A stretch of DNA of 64,000 nucleotides from Termitomyces sp. T153 (Eukaryota; Basidiomycota; Agaricomycetes; Agaricales; Lyophyllaceae), in the NCBI GenBank assembly GCA_018296165.2, contig JACKQL020000026.1:124001-188000 (forward strand), written 5' to 3'. This document shows, piece after piece, positions 45,598-64,000 of the stretch (within the stretch, counting starts at the first letter, position 1; each line of letters starts with the position of its first letter). Made by a program: the position numbers and the translations under genes. The notes beneath the pieces are model-generated. The model did no database searches. It was given only the letters and a program-made list of their open reading frames with translations, and was not told the DNA's origin.

Positions 45598-47249
45598 ATG
45601 GATGCTTTCGACTGCATCGTTATCGGCTCAGGTCATGCGGGCAGCTGTGCAGCGCTCTCTGCAGTGGAGCACGGTTGTCAACGCGGTGAGTTCCTCATCC
45701 CCTTGAAGTACAGGTATGAATCAAATAATACTAATACTTACGCTCCAAAGTTCTTATGATTGACAAATGCCCTGAGGAGTGGGCAGGGGGCAATGGCTAC
45801 TTTACCGCTGGCGCGCACCGAACGGTGCATGGGGGATTACGAGACCTTCTTTCTATTGTAAAGAACGTACCTTCCCCGGAGGCAATTGAACGTATCGATA
45901 TGGAACCGTACACGCGGGAACATTTCGTTGGAGATATCATGCGACTCGGAAACGGCAGATCCGACCCGGCGCTCGTAGATACATTGGTCGACAATTCACG
46001 AGCTGCCATCACTTGGCTTGCGAAGTCTGTTCAAGTTCCGTTCGCGTTTTCATTCAACCGACAAGCTTATGAAATTGATGGAAGACAAAAGTTTTGGGGT
46101 GGCATGGTTCTCAGTGTTGAAAACGGCGGGAAAGGTCTGATTGCTGCACATCGGAAAGCACTCCAAAAGGCTGGCGTCAAAGTTTGGTTTAGTACACCTG
46201 CACTATCATTCATCTTGAGTGATGACAAGATTTCTGGTCTCGTGGTTCGGAGAGATGGACACGAAGTGGAGCTGAGAGCTCGCGCTGTGATCTTGGCTGC
46301 AGGTGGATTTGAAGCCAATGCGGAACTCCGAGAAGAGTACCTTGGAGCTGGATGGGCGCAAGCTCGAGTAAGATGACAAAGAATCATGTTTTGTACAATT
46401 ACAGACGCTACCCACTGGCAGGTGCGTGGAACGCCATACAACACCGGTGATGGCTTTGCCCTAGCAAAAGCAGTGGGTGCTAAATTTACGGGCGATTGGG
46501 CTGGCTGCCACAGTACTGCCTGGGATGCGAATGCGGCCGCTAACGCGGGTGAACGCAATCTCACAAACCAGTATACGAAATCTGGCTACCCCCTCGGCAT
46601 TATGGTAAACGCCAACGGAGTACGTTTTGTGGACGAGGGGGAAGACTATCGCAATTATACGTACGCAAAGTTTGGGCGCGCCATTCTCAATCAGCCAGGG
46701 GGGTTTGCCTTCCAGATCTGGGACTCTCAAGTCATAGCCAGCCTCCGAAAGGAAGAGTATGGGGAAGATGTGGTGGAGAAGATTTTCGCTTCTACCGTGC
46801 AAGAGCTGGCAGAGAAGCTAGCTCCAAAGGGGATGACTGATAAGGAATGCTTTCTGATGACATTGAAGGAATTCAACGAAGCCGTCTACAACCACCGAGA
46901 CGAGCATCCATATCTTCAGTGGGATCCAGCCGTGAAGGATGGGCTGTCTACTCAATCCAAAACCAAGCAGCTCACGCTGCCGAAGTCCAACTGGGCGTTG
47001 CCATTGAACGTACCGCCATTCATGGCCGTCAAGGTCGCCTGTGGGGTAACATTTACGTTTGGTGGTCTGGCGATCGATCCTCAGTCAGCGGCTGTGCTGA
47101 GAGAAGGTGGCCGTATGATTCCTGGGCTCTTCTGTACAGGGGAGATGGTAGGAGGCCTCTTTTTTAACAATTACCCTGGAGGTAGTGGTTTGACTGCAGG
47201 AGCAGTTTTTGGGATAAAAGCTGGACAAAGCGCAGCTAGAATGATGTAG
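45598..47249 (+). CDS. FAD-dependent oxidoreductase, fumarate reductase-like
   Basis: A flavoprotein of the FAD-binding-2 fold, related to fumarate reductase flavoprotein and tricarballylate dehydrogenase (TcuA). Three exons occur, with introns 45686-45750 and 46368-46421. The start at 45598 is chosen because MDAFDCIVIGSGHAGSCAALSA puts the GxGxAG nucleotide-binding loop at the N-terminus. Splicing gives VLMIDKCPEEWAGGNGYFTAGAHR, where GGN and the following Arg contact FAD in this family. Further motifs are VILAAGGFEAN and TGDGFALAKAVGA. The C-terminal CTGEMVGGLFFNNYPGGSGLTAGAVFGIKAG is the second FAD-binding block. The length of about 510 residues is normal. The substrate is unknown. No membrane anchor or haem motif is seen, so a soluble dehydrogenase is likely. 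Confidence 0.88.
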
Positions 47250-47388
47250 TTTTGTTGATTTCGATGTGATGTCATCGGACTTGAGTTATGACAACACAGA
47301 CCGTGACAAACTCTAGCTCAACCTCGAACCATTGACCCGCAAATCAGCGAACGTCACTGAGCTCGTCGAAGGAAGTTCTACACGTCTC

Positions 47389-50300
47389 ATGTCGCTCGCA
47401 GGTATTGTGCAGCAACCGAAAGAAGCTGTAAACGAATCGGAAAATGCAGAGGCTGTACCAGGATCTCCATTCCATCCATATGGCGCCCGTCTTGATGGTA
47501 CACCAATACGCTCGCCAGGGTCTTATATTCCATCTCTCTCAGATTCGCCCTCTATGAGGACGGGACCTCCTCGCACGTTATCGTATACTCTTTCACCATC
47601 TACGTCGCTACCCAGGGAGAACCCAGATCTCATGTCGCCCGACGGTATATCCGAGTTTCCGCTTACGTTTCCAAATGACTTTCGAAGCGCTTTGGAGTAC
47701 GAGCAGACGGACAAAAAAGGCAAAAAGAGAGAGAGTCGAACAGGAGACGAAAGTTGGAACCCTATGAAGTGGTTCCAGGATTCAGCAAGAGATTCACCAA
47801 GCCAGGAGAAATCAGGTTTTGACGTGGATACCCATGATTCGGGAGATCTCACGCCTCGCGCCGCGACGAGCCAGACACCGGTGAACAAGTCTCCAAGAAT
47901 AGGCTTTTCCAGTCATTTACAAAGCAGTTCCACCAACGAAACTTTCATCAGGCCCGGGGCTTCCCCTTCCACTCATAAATCCTCAACTTCTCCTACCTCT
48001 CTTAAATTCTCGACTTTGCGACGTGCATTTCCCAGTTCTCCTGATCCTAATTCAGACGCGAGGTCAGGACGCGACGGTAATCGCTGGAGCATGATCCGTT
48101 CTCTGATACCTAAGATCATAAGTCAACACCGGGAAGAAATACAAACTGGACCTTCCGTAGCCTCTCATTCGGTAAATATCACCGACGAGCTCATTACTGG
48201 AGGCCTTGCCACTTTGATGCTCCGTCTATGGTTTGAACGTGACGAGAAAGATCATCGCCGCATACCGGTTCTTCTCCACCGCCTTCGTATACGAGTCAGT
48301 GACAGTCTGCACCCTTTGCATGGACACAAGTCTGTTTTTCGAATTGAATGCGAGTACGCAAACGGGGCGGCGCGCTGGGTGATATATCGTCAGTTACGCG
48401 ATTTTATATCCCTACATACCCACTATAGTGTGACAAATGTATTAAAACGGAATGTTGACAAAATGCCCGAATTTCCGCGAACAAGTACGTCTTCAATTAA
48501 ACACTTAATTTGCATGTTCAACACATATCTAGGTCTACGTTACTTGAAATTTCTCAAGAAGGAGGGCCGCGATGTCAGTCAGACTGATTTTGCCCGTCTT
48601 CAACGTGAATCCTTGGAAAACTACCTCATTGAGTTGATTAGGGCGGTGGTGAGTTTATCGCGCTTGTTCATTACCTCGTGTTGTTCAAAGCATGTATAGA
48701 TGTTTCATCCGTCTTCGAATCGTTTGGCTGCATTTCTTGAGATCAGTGCTCTTTCGTTGGCAACGGCACAATCTGGAGGGTGCCAATACAAGGCTGGCTA
48801 TCTTGAAATAGCTGCTGATGGCCTTGGAGGAGGCTTTGGACGAAAATCCGCGGGATGGAGAGCCAGAAAGGCTTCCAGATGGTGTGCTATTCGTGAAAGC
48901 TATCTCGTTGTCATGGAGGAGCCAGGAGAGGTATCGTATGGTTTGATTCAAGTTCGTCCCTATATTCACTTCTGCTCACCCAGTTGACCATTTGGGATGT
49001 GTTTCTCCTTGATCCTGAATTCGAAATCGAACGGCCGAAGCGTTATTATAGACAAGGCTTGAATCTTCTTCACATTGAGGGCCCTAGCAGCTCGCATAAA
49101 CCAACTGATAAGGTTCACCATCCTGAGACAGGACGACGGTCTATGATTGGTTCCGTAAGTAGTAGGTTTTCTAAGCTGTTTCACGCAGATGGCGGACGGC
49201 GAGCAGCTTCAGTCAATGATGCACACGGAAATGACCTTGACGGGTCAGCGCATGGCTCGGAAAGTTCGGAGTCCGTAGCCTCTCAAGCGCCTCCTGCGAT
49301 GCTAGATCCCTCCACAAATGTAAATCCGTTGGTTAGTAAAAACGATGAACAACTGCCAGAAGGACGGGATCACTCTGAGGATGTCTCGAAGCATACTTTT
49401 TATGTAACTAATGCTCAAATGCGACTAAAACTTTTCGCTCGTAATGAAGTAAGAGAAAACATTTATTCTTCGGGCTGATATCCGTTTCTGAATATTGCTC
49501 TTCCAGAGACAAATGTTACAGTGGATTACTGCATTTGAGAAAGTGGCAGCGACTTCGCATTATGTCGGCAAGAACCGTTTTGACAGCTTCGCCCCAATCC
49601 GTCTCAATGTCGCTGCACAATGGCTAGTTGACGGCGTGAGGAAACCTGTCCCCAGTTTGTTATCACACTTATATGTTTGACAGCGTGATTACTTCTGGAA
49701 TCTGTCGCGTGCTGTCCTCCTGGCCCGTGAAACCATCTACATCCACGACTGGTGGTTATCTCCCGGTTGGAATCAACTTTCTTTTTTGATAAAAATCCAT
49801 CTCACACCATACAGAGCTTCATATGCGACGTCCAGGTAAGGACCGGTATCGGCTGGACCGCCTGTTGGAGAGGAAGGCAAAGGAAGGCGTCAAAATCTAC
49901 ATCATTCTATAGTGAGTGCCGCACTGTCCGGGAGCATACGTATGTCAAATTTGTATGTTCTCCAGTCAAGAAGTCTCAAATCGTACCACCCCTACTGACA
50001 GCAAGTAAGCTTGTGACCATCTGTGCAGGTTTAGGGGCTGATAATTTTGGTAAACTAGCTATGCTAAGCAACGTTTGGTGTCGCTGCATCCAAATGTAAT
50101 GGTTCAGCGATCTCCGTCCCATTTTCAGACCGGCACCTTCTATTGGGCACATGTGACCAAATCTTCTTTCGTTGGATTGTGGCATCTCCTGATTTTCTTT
50201 TGAACCCCATTTAGCACGAGAAATTATGTGTGATTGATCAGGCTATTGCTTTCATGGGTGGTCTTGATCTCTGTTTCGGACGGTATGTGGCCTATGTCTG

Positions 50301-53300
50301 ATGATCCATCGACATTGTTGAATACGACGCAGGTGGGACACGCCACAACATGTTCTTGTGGACGACACTGAAGGCACTGACCAGCCAGAAATTTGGCCAG
50401 GTGCGTACATATTGCATACAACTCGTGCAGACTTACCTCACGTCGCATCACATAGGAAAGGATTATAGTAACCCTCGAATAACTGACTTCCATACCCTAA
50501 ATAAGCCCGAAGAGGATATGTACGATCGTACAAAAGTGCCAAGGATGCCCTGGTACACACCTTCAACATACTCAGTTACCAAAATTGAACGTGCTTTGTC
50601 TAGGCATGATGTAGGAATGCAGGTGGTCGGACAACCTGCCCGGGATCTCGCGCGCCACTTCGTGCAGAGGTTAGTGATGGGGCAGGATTTTCGCATCGTA
50701 TTGTTGACATATGTTTCCAAGGTGGAACTATCTCCTGAGAATAAAGGTCCGTTTTAGTGTCAGATCTCAATCGTCAAGAATTAATAAGGACTTAGAACCA
50801 CTCTCGTACTATGCCATTCTTGGTACCTCCGCCGGAGTTCAACCTTGGGGAACTCCATCGATTGGGCCTCACCGGGACATGTGAGATGCAGATCTGTCGC
50901 TCCGCCGGGCCATGGTCGATGGGCACTCCCGCAAAGATTGAGCATTCTGTACAGAACGCATATCTAAAGGGTTTGTTTGTGTTCGTGTTCTTTGGGAGTT
51001 TTGAAACTGAAAATTGATCAGCGATTCAAATGTCTGAACATTTCGTGTACATCGAAAACCAGTTTTTCATTTCCTCGTACGTTTTTACTAAGCAACTATT
51101 TTGCCTCATTTTACTCTATGAGAATTGATGGTGAACATTCGCGGCAAGGACTACCATAAATGATGTCAAGGTCGAAAACAAGATCGGAGATGCGATCGTC
51201 CATCGAATTATTCGTGCATACCGCGATGGTACTCCGTGGAAGTGCTGCATTGTAATACCATTGCTCCCTGGCTTTACTTTCCCTGTGGATCACAGTGATG
51301 CTAGTGCGGTGTGTCGCCAGTGTATATCCGAAGCCTTAGACAGTCAACTCAATCTAGTCTCTGATTAGATCCGGATCATCCTTGAATGCCAAAACCGCAC
51401 TATCTCTCGAGGTCCAAATTCAGTATTCGCTCGACTACGCAAGGAAGGCATTGATGTTCGCAAATAATATTTGATCTCTTTTGTTGTTCTGAAGAGTCGT
51501 TTCTATAGCCGGATGAGTACATCTCTCTCTTCTCGCTGCGCAACTGGGCCAAGATGCGTGGGGATGTCCTGACTACAGAACAAGTCTGCATACTGTCCTC
51601 GGTGAGATAATCTTTCTGATCGATCTTCACAGGTCTATATACATGGTAAAGTCTGCATCGTGGATGATCGCCTAGCTATTATCGGTAGTGCCAATATTAA
51701 TGAGCGCTCTCAGCGCGGAGATCGCGATTCTGAATTGGCCGCTGTGATTCGAGACACGGACATGATCGACTGGTAAGTGCACAGCGGGCCGTACGGCGCT
51801 CTTGAACTATATTTGAGCTATAGTACCATGGCGGGAAAGCCGTTCAAGGTCGGACGTTTTGCTCATACACTTCGAGTTCGATTGATGCGAGAGCACCTTG
51901 GAGTTAATGTGGACGCGCTGGATGAAGAAGACCTCATGGCCAATGAACCCGTGCAGCCCGGGTATGCAGACAACGGGTGGGATCCCGATACGGAGCAGTT
52001 TTACGGAAGAGAGGAGAGTGTCACGCACATAAAGAAATCTAGGCAACGCACTCCTGCCGGCATGCTGTTCCGTGATACACTTGGTGGCGTTAACCAAGGT
52101 TTGATGTCTTCCTGATATTTAGCGATTGTTCCTTATGTTGTCTATAGCCGTCCAGGCGACGGGCGAAAATGTCTCCAAGACCACGACAAATATTTTACAC
52201 AAGATGGGTGTCGGGGAAAAAGTTGTCTCATCTGCAACAGGCGATGATATCTTGAAGGCTGAACCGAAAGCCTTCACACGTGAGGGTAAAGAAGCGTCTG
52301 GCTTCGCGAGTGCGATGGTGCCCACTCTCGAAGAAAATATTCTTGTTGAACGGCAGCCACCTGCCGAACAAATACACAAGTATTCCGAGCAGGAGACTGA
52401 TGCAAGTGGGGAAATGATTGAATGTGATGATTCCAATTTGCGCCCCTATAAATCAGTTGGCCAGGACGGGGATGCTGAACCTCGCACTGATGATCGCACG
52501 TTATATGGTGCCTCAGCCGACGCATTGAAGTCCCCTCAGATTGACGATCAGTCTCCTCAAACCCAATCAGGAGTTGATGACGCCGATAATGAAGAGCAGG
52601 CTGCCGCCGAAGCACGGGCGTCTATACGAAGGCCGCTGAAGTTTTGGAAACTGAAGTCTCCGCGTCCCAAAGTCGAAGTCGATGGATTCGAAGATCCTAT
52701 AACTGACGCTTTCTGGAAGAATGTCTGGGTAGCCAGTGCTGTACATAATGCAAGTTGATTCGTTCATTAATTCGGTCCCTACTAACTGGAAATTTAGACA
52801 GAGATTTATCGGAAGGTATTTCGTGCAATCCCCGATGATTCGATAACGACATGGAAACAATATAAGGAATCTGTCCTTCATCACGAAAGATTAAATAAGA
52901 GAGTACGTCTCCTTGTTGAGAAACACTTCGGTTTTTTTTTCATCGGTTTGTCTTCTTTCTAGCCTCGTGACAGCACGAGTTCAGAGCCCGTTGGTCGTGT
53001 CCCATCAGAGACAGGCGATGAAAATGCACTTACGGAAACAGGTTCTGATGAGCATCGGAGTCGAGAGGGCCCAGAAAACCCTTTGTCCAATAGTGTCACC
53101 GGCCATTCGGAAAAAGATCTTCGACCAAGACGATTCACCCGAGGCAGTGAGCCCTTTGAGAAATGGGAACGCGATGAAATGGAGAAACTCTTGGGTCAAA
53201 CTAATGGACACTTGGGTATGTCGATTCACAGCATCCTCTCGAAATTTGAGAAATATTGATACTGTTTGAAGTCCTGTTCCCCAGTCGCTTCCTGGAAGGC

Positions 53301-53342
53301 GAAGATATGGCTAATAATTTCTTGTTCAATGCTGATCGGTAA
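47389..53342 (+). CDS. Phospholipase D with PX and PH domains
   Basis: It hydrolyses phosphatidylcholine to phosphatidic acid, a membrane signal in secretion and sporulation (yeast Spo14 family). The protein is large, roughly 1,600 residues. It has a long Ser-rich N-terminus, a PX domain ([15 protein letters not shown] and [12 protein letters not shown], 48270-48500) and a PH domain (48700-49550, [34 protein letters not shown]). The first HKD motif is HEKLCVID (about 50215-50240) and the second is [23 protein letters not shown] (about 51640-51700), both complete. YIENQFFIS and the conserved RNW are also present. The C-terminal tail is acidic and ends at TAA 53340. The open frame begins at 47317 and its first ATG is 47389. 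An upstream ATG at 47288 is in another frame and would need an intron, so the start is uncertain. Confidence 0.9.
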
Positions 53343-53707
53343 GATTACTCCCAAAACTTCGGATTGCATTCTGAGATTTGTGTCCAGACTGTTACCTCTG
53401 CCAATCTATGACTGACTGACATCGCTGCTCTCCACCTGAGTTATCATAGTTTTCATGTAATATATCAACTCAACAACCGTGGAATAAGAGGATAATCTAC
53501 TTGTATCATACATATCTCACCTTTCTGTCATTTTCGTCTGATTCAACCCGACGTAAAGGATAACAGGGCCATCACAGCCAGAATATCTAGAGGTTACAGG
53601 ATAAATGAAAGAACAGTGGTGCTTCTCAAGTTTCACTGGAGCCGACCTCTCTTGTAGTTACTAGTACGATGAAGGTGGTTCACGGGGAGTAAACAGTCCC
53701 ATTGTTA
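53343..53707. other. Intergenic
   Basis: No coding is supported. This is the 3' flank of the phospholipase D gene. Confidence 0.5.
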
Positions 53708-54082
53708 ATGAAGACGGGCGCAGTAAATCATCACAACGTTCCGTTCACTATTTGCGATACGAGCTTGTGGGCGAACCCCGACATTTGTTTGTTGTCGGAT
53801 GTTGAAAAGCAACTTTACGTTCACCTAGTCGTCGAAGAAAATAAAGCCGATAGTTTTGGGGATACGCGGCTTGTCGCCAACGCTATCGTTGTTGCTCAAG
53901 CCAATAACTTCGCGCGCTCGGGAGAGATTTTACCACGGAAGGATATGGTCATCCTTGGGATGCTGATGATTGGCATGCGACCGGTATCTTACAGGATTCC
54001 GGTGTCTTGGGAGCTTGCTGAAGCTGCGATGGGAGGAAGTTATCCTGCGCATGAGACCATTGAACAAGTATTGATTCTTTGA
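53708..54082 (+). CDS. Short PD-(D/E)XK-like protein, perhaps a remnant
   Basis: This ORF of about 124 residues resembles the C-terminal half of a protein family common in Agaricomycetes. That family has a pattern of D-I/V-C-L followed by a beta-strand and EENK/QEDK, then VANAIVVAQANN and a MIGMRPVSYRIPVSWEL block. The order D ... E-x-K fits a nuclease-type PD-(D/E)XK core (ANPDICLL; VVEENKAD), but no nuclease role is shown. Family members are often about 250-300 residues, so this one is short. It may be a decayed paralog or may have an unseen upstream exon. The assignment is from memory of the pattern. Confidence 0.4.
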   Translation: MKTGAVNHHNVPFTICDTSLWANPDICLLSDVEKQLYVHLVVEENKADSFGDTRLVANAIVVAQANNFARSGEILPRKDMVILGMLMIGMRPVSYRIPVSWELAEAAMGGSYPAHETIEQVLIL

Positions 54083-54694
54083 GGGGTCAGAATCTGTATC
54101 ATCCCGAGTTCAGGAATTTGACTTTCAAGTAATTTTTAGTGACTCTTTCGTGACATTGTCAGTCATAGTTGTCATAGCCCCTCAGCTTTTTACTTTACTT
54201 AATTTATGATGATCTTTTCTAGTCAGTTTGCCACCGGAAACGAAGGGTCTACGTGTGATGAGATAAGCGTCAGGGTGGACAAGACGAGATTTCTGCTCCT
54301 CGACGGATCTGGCAATACGCTCGATCCCTAGCGTTCTTTTCGCACTCGTCTACCACACCAGGCTGGTGGCCTATCAGTCAGGTTAAGCCAAGCTTGACGT
54401 TACAGACCCGTCCTCCCGAAAGTTGGCCTGCCCACCCCTGCCCACCCTTGCAGCTCACGGACCAACCTGCAGGATACCAGTAGGAACTTCGAGCCAAGGT
54501 TACGATTCTTTCCCAAAAGCCGCCTCAGCAACGAAAGTTAACAGCATTCTATAAAACTGAATACATTGCACCTGCATAATAGACAGACTACAGCTGAGGT
54601 CCTCCTCGAGCGTTGGAATACATAGACCAGGGTCCTCTTTCGAGAATTTCTTTCGTATCTCTTGCAGCTTCCTTTTCATCTCAAAATTCAGGAT
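54083..54694. other. Intergenic
   Basis: No coding is supported. A CCTGCCCACCC near-repeat at 54426-54450 and the 5' flank of the next gene are present. Confidence 0.45.
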
Positions 54695-56948
54695 ATGCCT
54701 GCCGATCCCCTGAAGGCCGAGACTTTATCGAAACTAACTGTCCCCCAATTAAAAGCAATATGCAAAGACAAGAAAATAACGGCCTATTCAAAACTTCAGA
54801 AAGCCACAATCATCCAAAAGATTCTTGATCATGCTGGGGGTGAACAAACTTATCCTATGAAGCCAGCTTCTATACTGCAGGATGCGTCGCGTCGAACTAG
54901 CTCGAGTACAACGGAAGTGCCTGCTGGTGGGCTTGCAACCGACTCTGACGTCTCTCAAGCGACTTTTCAAAAGCATACAAAGGTTCACATACCAATGATA
55001 GCGCAGAAAGACTTTCCTCATTCAGTGAATGATTTTGGAGCCACTTGCCATCCCACACCGACTCCACCAACCGCTCCCTTGGGGCCCCTCCGATCTCCAT
55101 ACAGGATCTCTCTAGAACACCCCGCACCCAAGCGTAAGGCGGAGATAGAGCCACCAAATACCAATGTCCGCAAAAAGAAGACTATGAATGCAATCAACTC
55201 CCCGCATATGACTGGTCGATCTCGAGGACCGCAGCCGTCGACATCTTCTGCTCCTCCCAGTCATCATGCAGTTGATTTTCCATCCTTGCTTGAGAGTGGG
55301 CCTGGAAGCAGCGGAAGATCGGTCCTTGTAGCTCATCTCCCCTCGCCAGCTGCTCCGGAGACGTTGACAATGTTGCCATCTCGAATTGTTCGCTCGATCT
55401 CGCCTCTTCATAACGACTCTGCCGGGCAGACCCAGACCATGAAAACTAGGAAACGGTTTGTCCCTCTCGTGGCCAAGAAGACAGAAAAGTCTACTAGTAT
55501 CCAACAAGACGCGATTTCTCAAGGTCCTCTTGCAGCTGAAGTTGTTAATATGCCGCCATGTACATGTGCACTGGACTTTGATAACCCTCCTTTGTTGCAA
55601 CTCCTGCCTGTTTCGATGCCCCCATCTTTGTCCCAGCGCAAACATGTCTTGCGATTCTCTCTTGCATTCTACTTTGTCTCACCCTTGGACCTCAAAAGCC
55701 TTGCTCAGTGCTCTCGTCTCTTTCGATATGCAGGTCTGTCGCTGCAAATCAAACTTTTCTATGATTGATTTATATGATAATGGAAGTCTACATTTCTGGA
55801 GCACAGCGTTTGATTCGAGACTTCTATGGACATCGGCTCACCCTCGTGATGAAGCAATATTCACAAAACACGATAAATATGTGGCCATACCTTGCAGCTC
55901 GTCAAAAAGAATGTATCACTCGCAAACATACCTTTCTAACCTCGTTCCTTGGGAAGGCTTCCGATGGCAAATCTTTGATCTCAAATCGCCTATGGACGAG
56001 TCCTGATAATTCAAAACAAGCGACTATTGCGGCAAGGTAAATTGAGTCCTACTCAGGAGTAATCAGACTTGACCTCCGAAACAGATTCCTCCTCACTCGT
56101 CTGTTCTTTCAGGTGTCCATTGGCTTGACAAAAGAGACGATCTTCACAATCGTCGATGTACAGGAAGTCGTTGAAGGTGAGATCTGGAGTGTTGAAACAC
56201 ATTCTTCTTGTGGTAAGGAGATACTGTACGTTCTTGAGGCGACATGCGAAGTTATTGGTCATCCTGCACCACGCCTAGAAGAAGGAAATGCTCCTCGGAA
56301 CACGATACCGATACCTTTGCGAGCAGACTGGTCTGCCTATGTCCATCAACACCTAACAAGAAGTAGTTGTCTCCCACCACTGTTGGAACATCTAAAGTGG
56401 GCAAATTCTGAAGAATATTATCGAGGGATAAGCAAGTTATGGTTGTCAAGGACAGAAGCCGAAGGCAAAATTGGGGCTGCAAAGCGAATTGTCGCGGAAC
56501 GGTATGTCTTGGCCTGTGTGGTCGGAAATAGGTATGGAGATTTCAACCACAACCGAAATCTGTTTTGCTTGAAACCTCCTCCAGTATCAGCGGTCGTCGG
56601 ATGTCGTCGACTGAGATGGCACAGGAAAGTAACGGACTTCCATCACAAATCCAAAGACCGTCTAGAGAAGACATTAGGCTTCACTTATTCTTGCCAGCGT
56701 GGGTCTCCTGTTAAACTTGCGAACAATACCCGAGTTGAACTTTCTCCAGACACCATCACGTGGAGAGCGTGCACTTCACGTCGTCTGATGGAAAACCACT
56801 TCACAGCGCCGTGGCAATAGTACAGACACCTGCAAGGGAATATTTTATTCTCAAAGACAACGGAATGCAAATTGGCTGTGAAGAAGACGGGGTTGCGCAT
56901 GTATGGATGCAAATACTTCGATGCGATGCAGGTGGCCGGGCTCGATAG
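54695..56948 (+). CDS. Conserved fungal protein with SAP-like N-terminus
   Basis: Function unknown. The start at 54695 gives MPADPLKAETLSKLTVPQLKAICKDKKI and YSKLQKATIIQKILDHA, a SAP/Rho-N-like helix-extended-helix that binds nucleic acid in other proteins. About 250 Ser/Pro-rich residues follow, with basic KRKAEIE and RKKK. The C-terminal half is well structured: LSQRKHVLRFSLAFYFVSPLDLKSLAQCSRLFRYA (F-box-like), GAQRLIRDFYGHRL, NTINMWPYLAARQKE, ISNRLWTSP, EEYYRGISKLWL, VAERYVLACVVGN joined to SISGRRMSSTEMAQE, FLPAHHHVESVHFTSSDG and EYFILKDNGMQIGCEEDGVA. These blocks look strongly conserved, which suggests a fixed role, perhaps nuclear. The last introns include 49-51 nt ones with good GT...AG signals. 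Stop TAG is at 56946. Confidence 0.72.
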
Positions 56949-57678
56949 TCGTGATGAGAGTTTTACTTATATGCATGTACAACACGAGTTTCGCCTGTTT
57001 CATATATACGAGATCCCTCTGGTTTTGTCAAACTCATGATTCGGCACTTTTCTTATTGGATTTCTTCAATTGCATCTTGTTTGAGGGTTACAAGTAAGGA
57101 TTATGACACTGTCTCGCGAACATATAGCACGCTATAAGCTTGCAACATAACTTTGTAGCCCAAGACGTGTTGGGACCACTGTTCCAATGAGACGCGTTTA
57201 CCTTGAATAATAGGGGGTGGGGTTGTGCTCGATGCAAACGCTCGTTCTACGGGTGTTATGCGCGCTCGTCATCTGTCATGTCCCCACCTAGAGCTATTGC
57301 TTCACTTCCATCATCAACCATGGCGCTTCAGGATGTCAATCCAGAGACTATTGCTAGTGTTGGTTATCAATGGTATTCTGTGACCTGAAAATCCAATCCA
57401 CCTCAATACTGGCTCCCCTCCCACTTCCTGCTCATAGCTTTAAATCCTGCCAGCAGGCCATATATTTACGCGTGCGCCGTGTTGTAACTTGTGAGCCGCG
57501 CCAACTATTGAGAAACAGCAATAGCAAATCAAAAACATGACCAAGCGAAGTGGGGTTGCAGCTGGGACGCGTGAAGTGGAATTTAGCACGTTCGTATAAC
57601 GACGAGGTCCGTGCACAAGTCACCGGAGCCGTTGCTTACCTCAGCAACAACTCTTTCTCCATTTCCACCAAGCCGAGG
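56949..57678. other. Intergenic, PRP8 5' flank
   Basis: No coding is supported. It holds the 3' flank of the SAP-like gene and the upstream region of PRP8. A short plus frame at 57203-57388 has no family pattern. Confidence 0.5.

Positions 57679-64000
<6,322 letters not shown>

Overview
The window comes from a filamentous basidiomycete, most likely an Agaricomycete. The genes are split by many introns of about 50 nt. Their contents fit this group: a MATH-BTB protein with an acidic insert, an intron-rich PRP8, a secreted PL4 rhamnogalacturonan lyase, and a Zn2Cys6 regulator. The repeats are also typical: a Tad-like LINE, a Tc1 transposon and a gypsy chromovirus.

Layout: (1) 1-1482 is CpG-poor repeat DNA holding two head-to-head SINE-like copies with tRNA-like heads. 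(2) 1959-6250 is a SART3/Prp24 U4/U6 recycling factor. (3) About 6.7-26.5 kb is a nest of transposons. An old, C-to-T decayed LINE on the minus strand carries three later insertions: a decayed solo LTR (7877-8921, TSD GTCAC), a dead Tc1 element with long complex TIRs (10309-11913, TA TSD) and an apparently intact gypsy chromovirus (12118-22929, TSD CTTAT). (4) 26.6-33.5 kb has MATH-BTB, PL4 rhamnogalacturonan lyase and GRASP genes. (5) 33.5-36.3 kb holds no gene I can recognise. (6) 36.3-64 kb is dense in genes: a mitochondrial PPR-like protein, a Zn2Cys6 factor, the SUMO E1 subunit AOS1, an FAD oxidoreductase, phospholipase D, a short nuclease-fold-like ORF, a conserved SAP-like protein and most of PRP8, cut by the window end.

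The most striking unit is the gypsy element. Its LTRs are both 989 bp and differ at about nine sites by eye, all transitions. Thirteen bases next to the 5' LTR are exactly complementary to the predicted 5' end of its own RNA, the mark of Tf1/sushi-type self-priming. Its pol begins with two tandem retropepsin domains and ends in a chromodomain. Between pol and the 3' LTR lies a spliced gene on the opposite strand. It encodes a protein with Zn2Cys6 spacing followed by a coiled coil, like a transcription factor carried by the transposon.

The host genes are mostly housekeeping (two spliceosome factors, SUMO, Golgi, lipid signalling, mitochondrial RNA) and do not form a pathway cluster. All exon calls come from reading splice signals and reading frames by eye.
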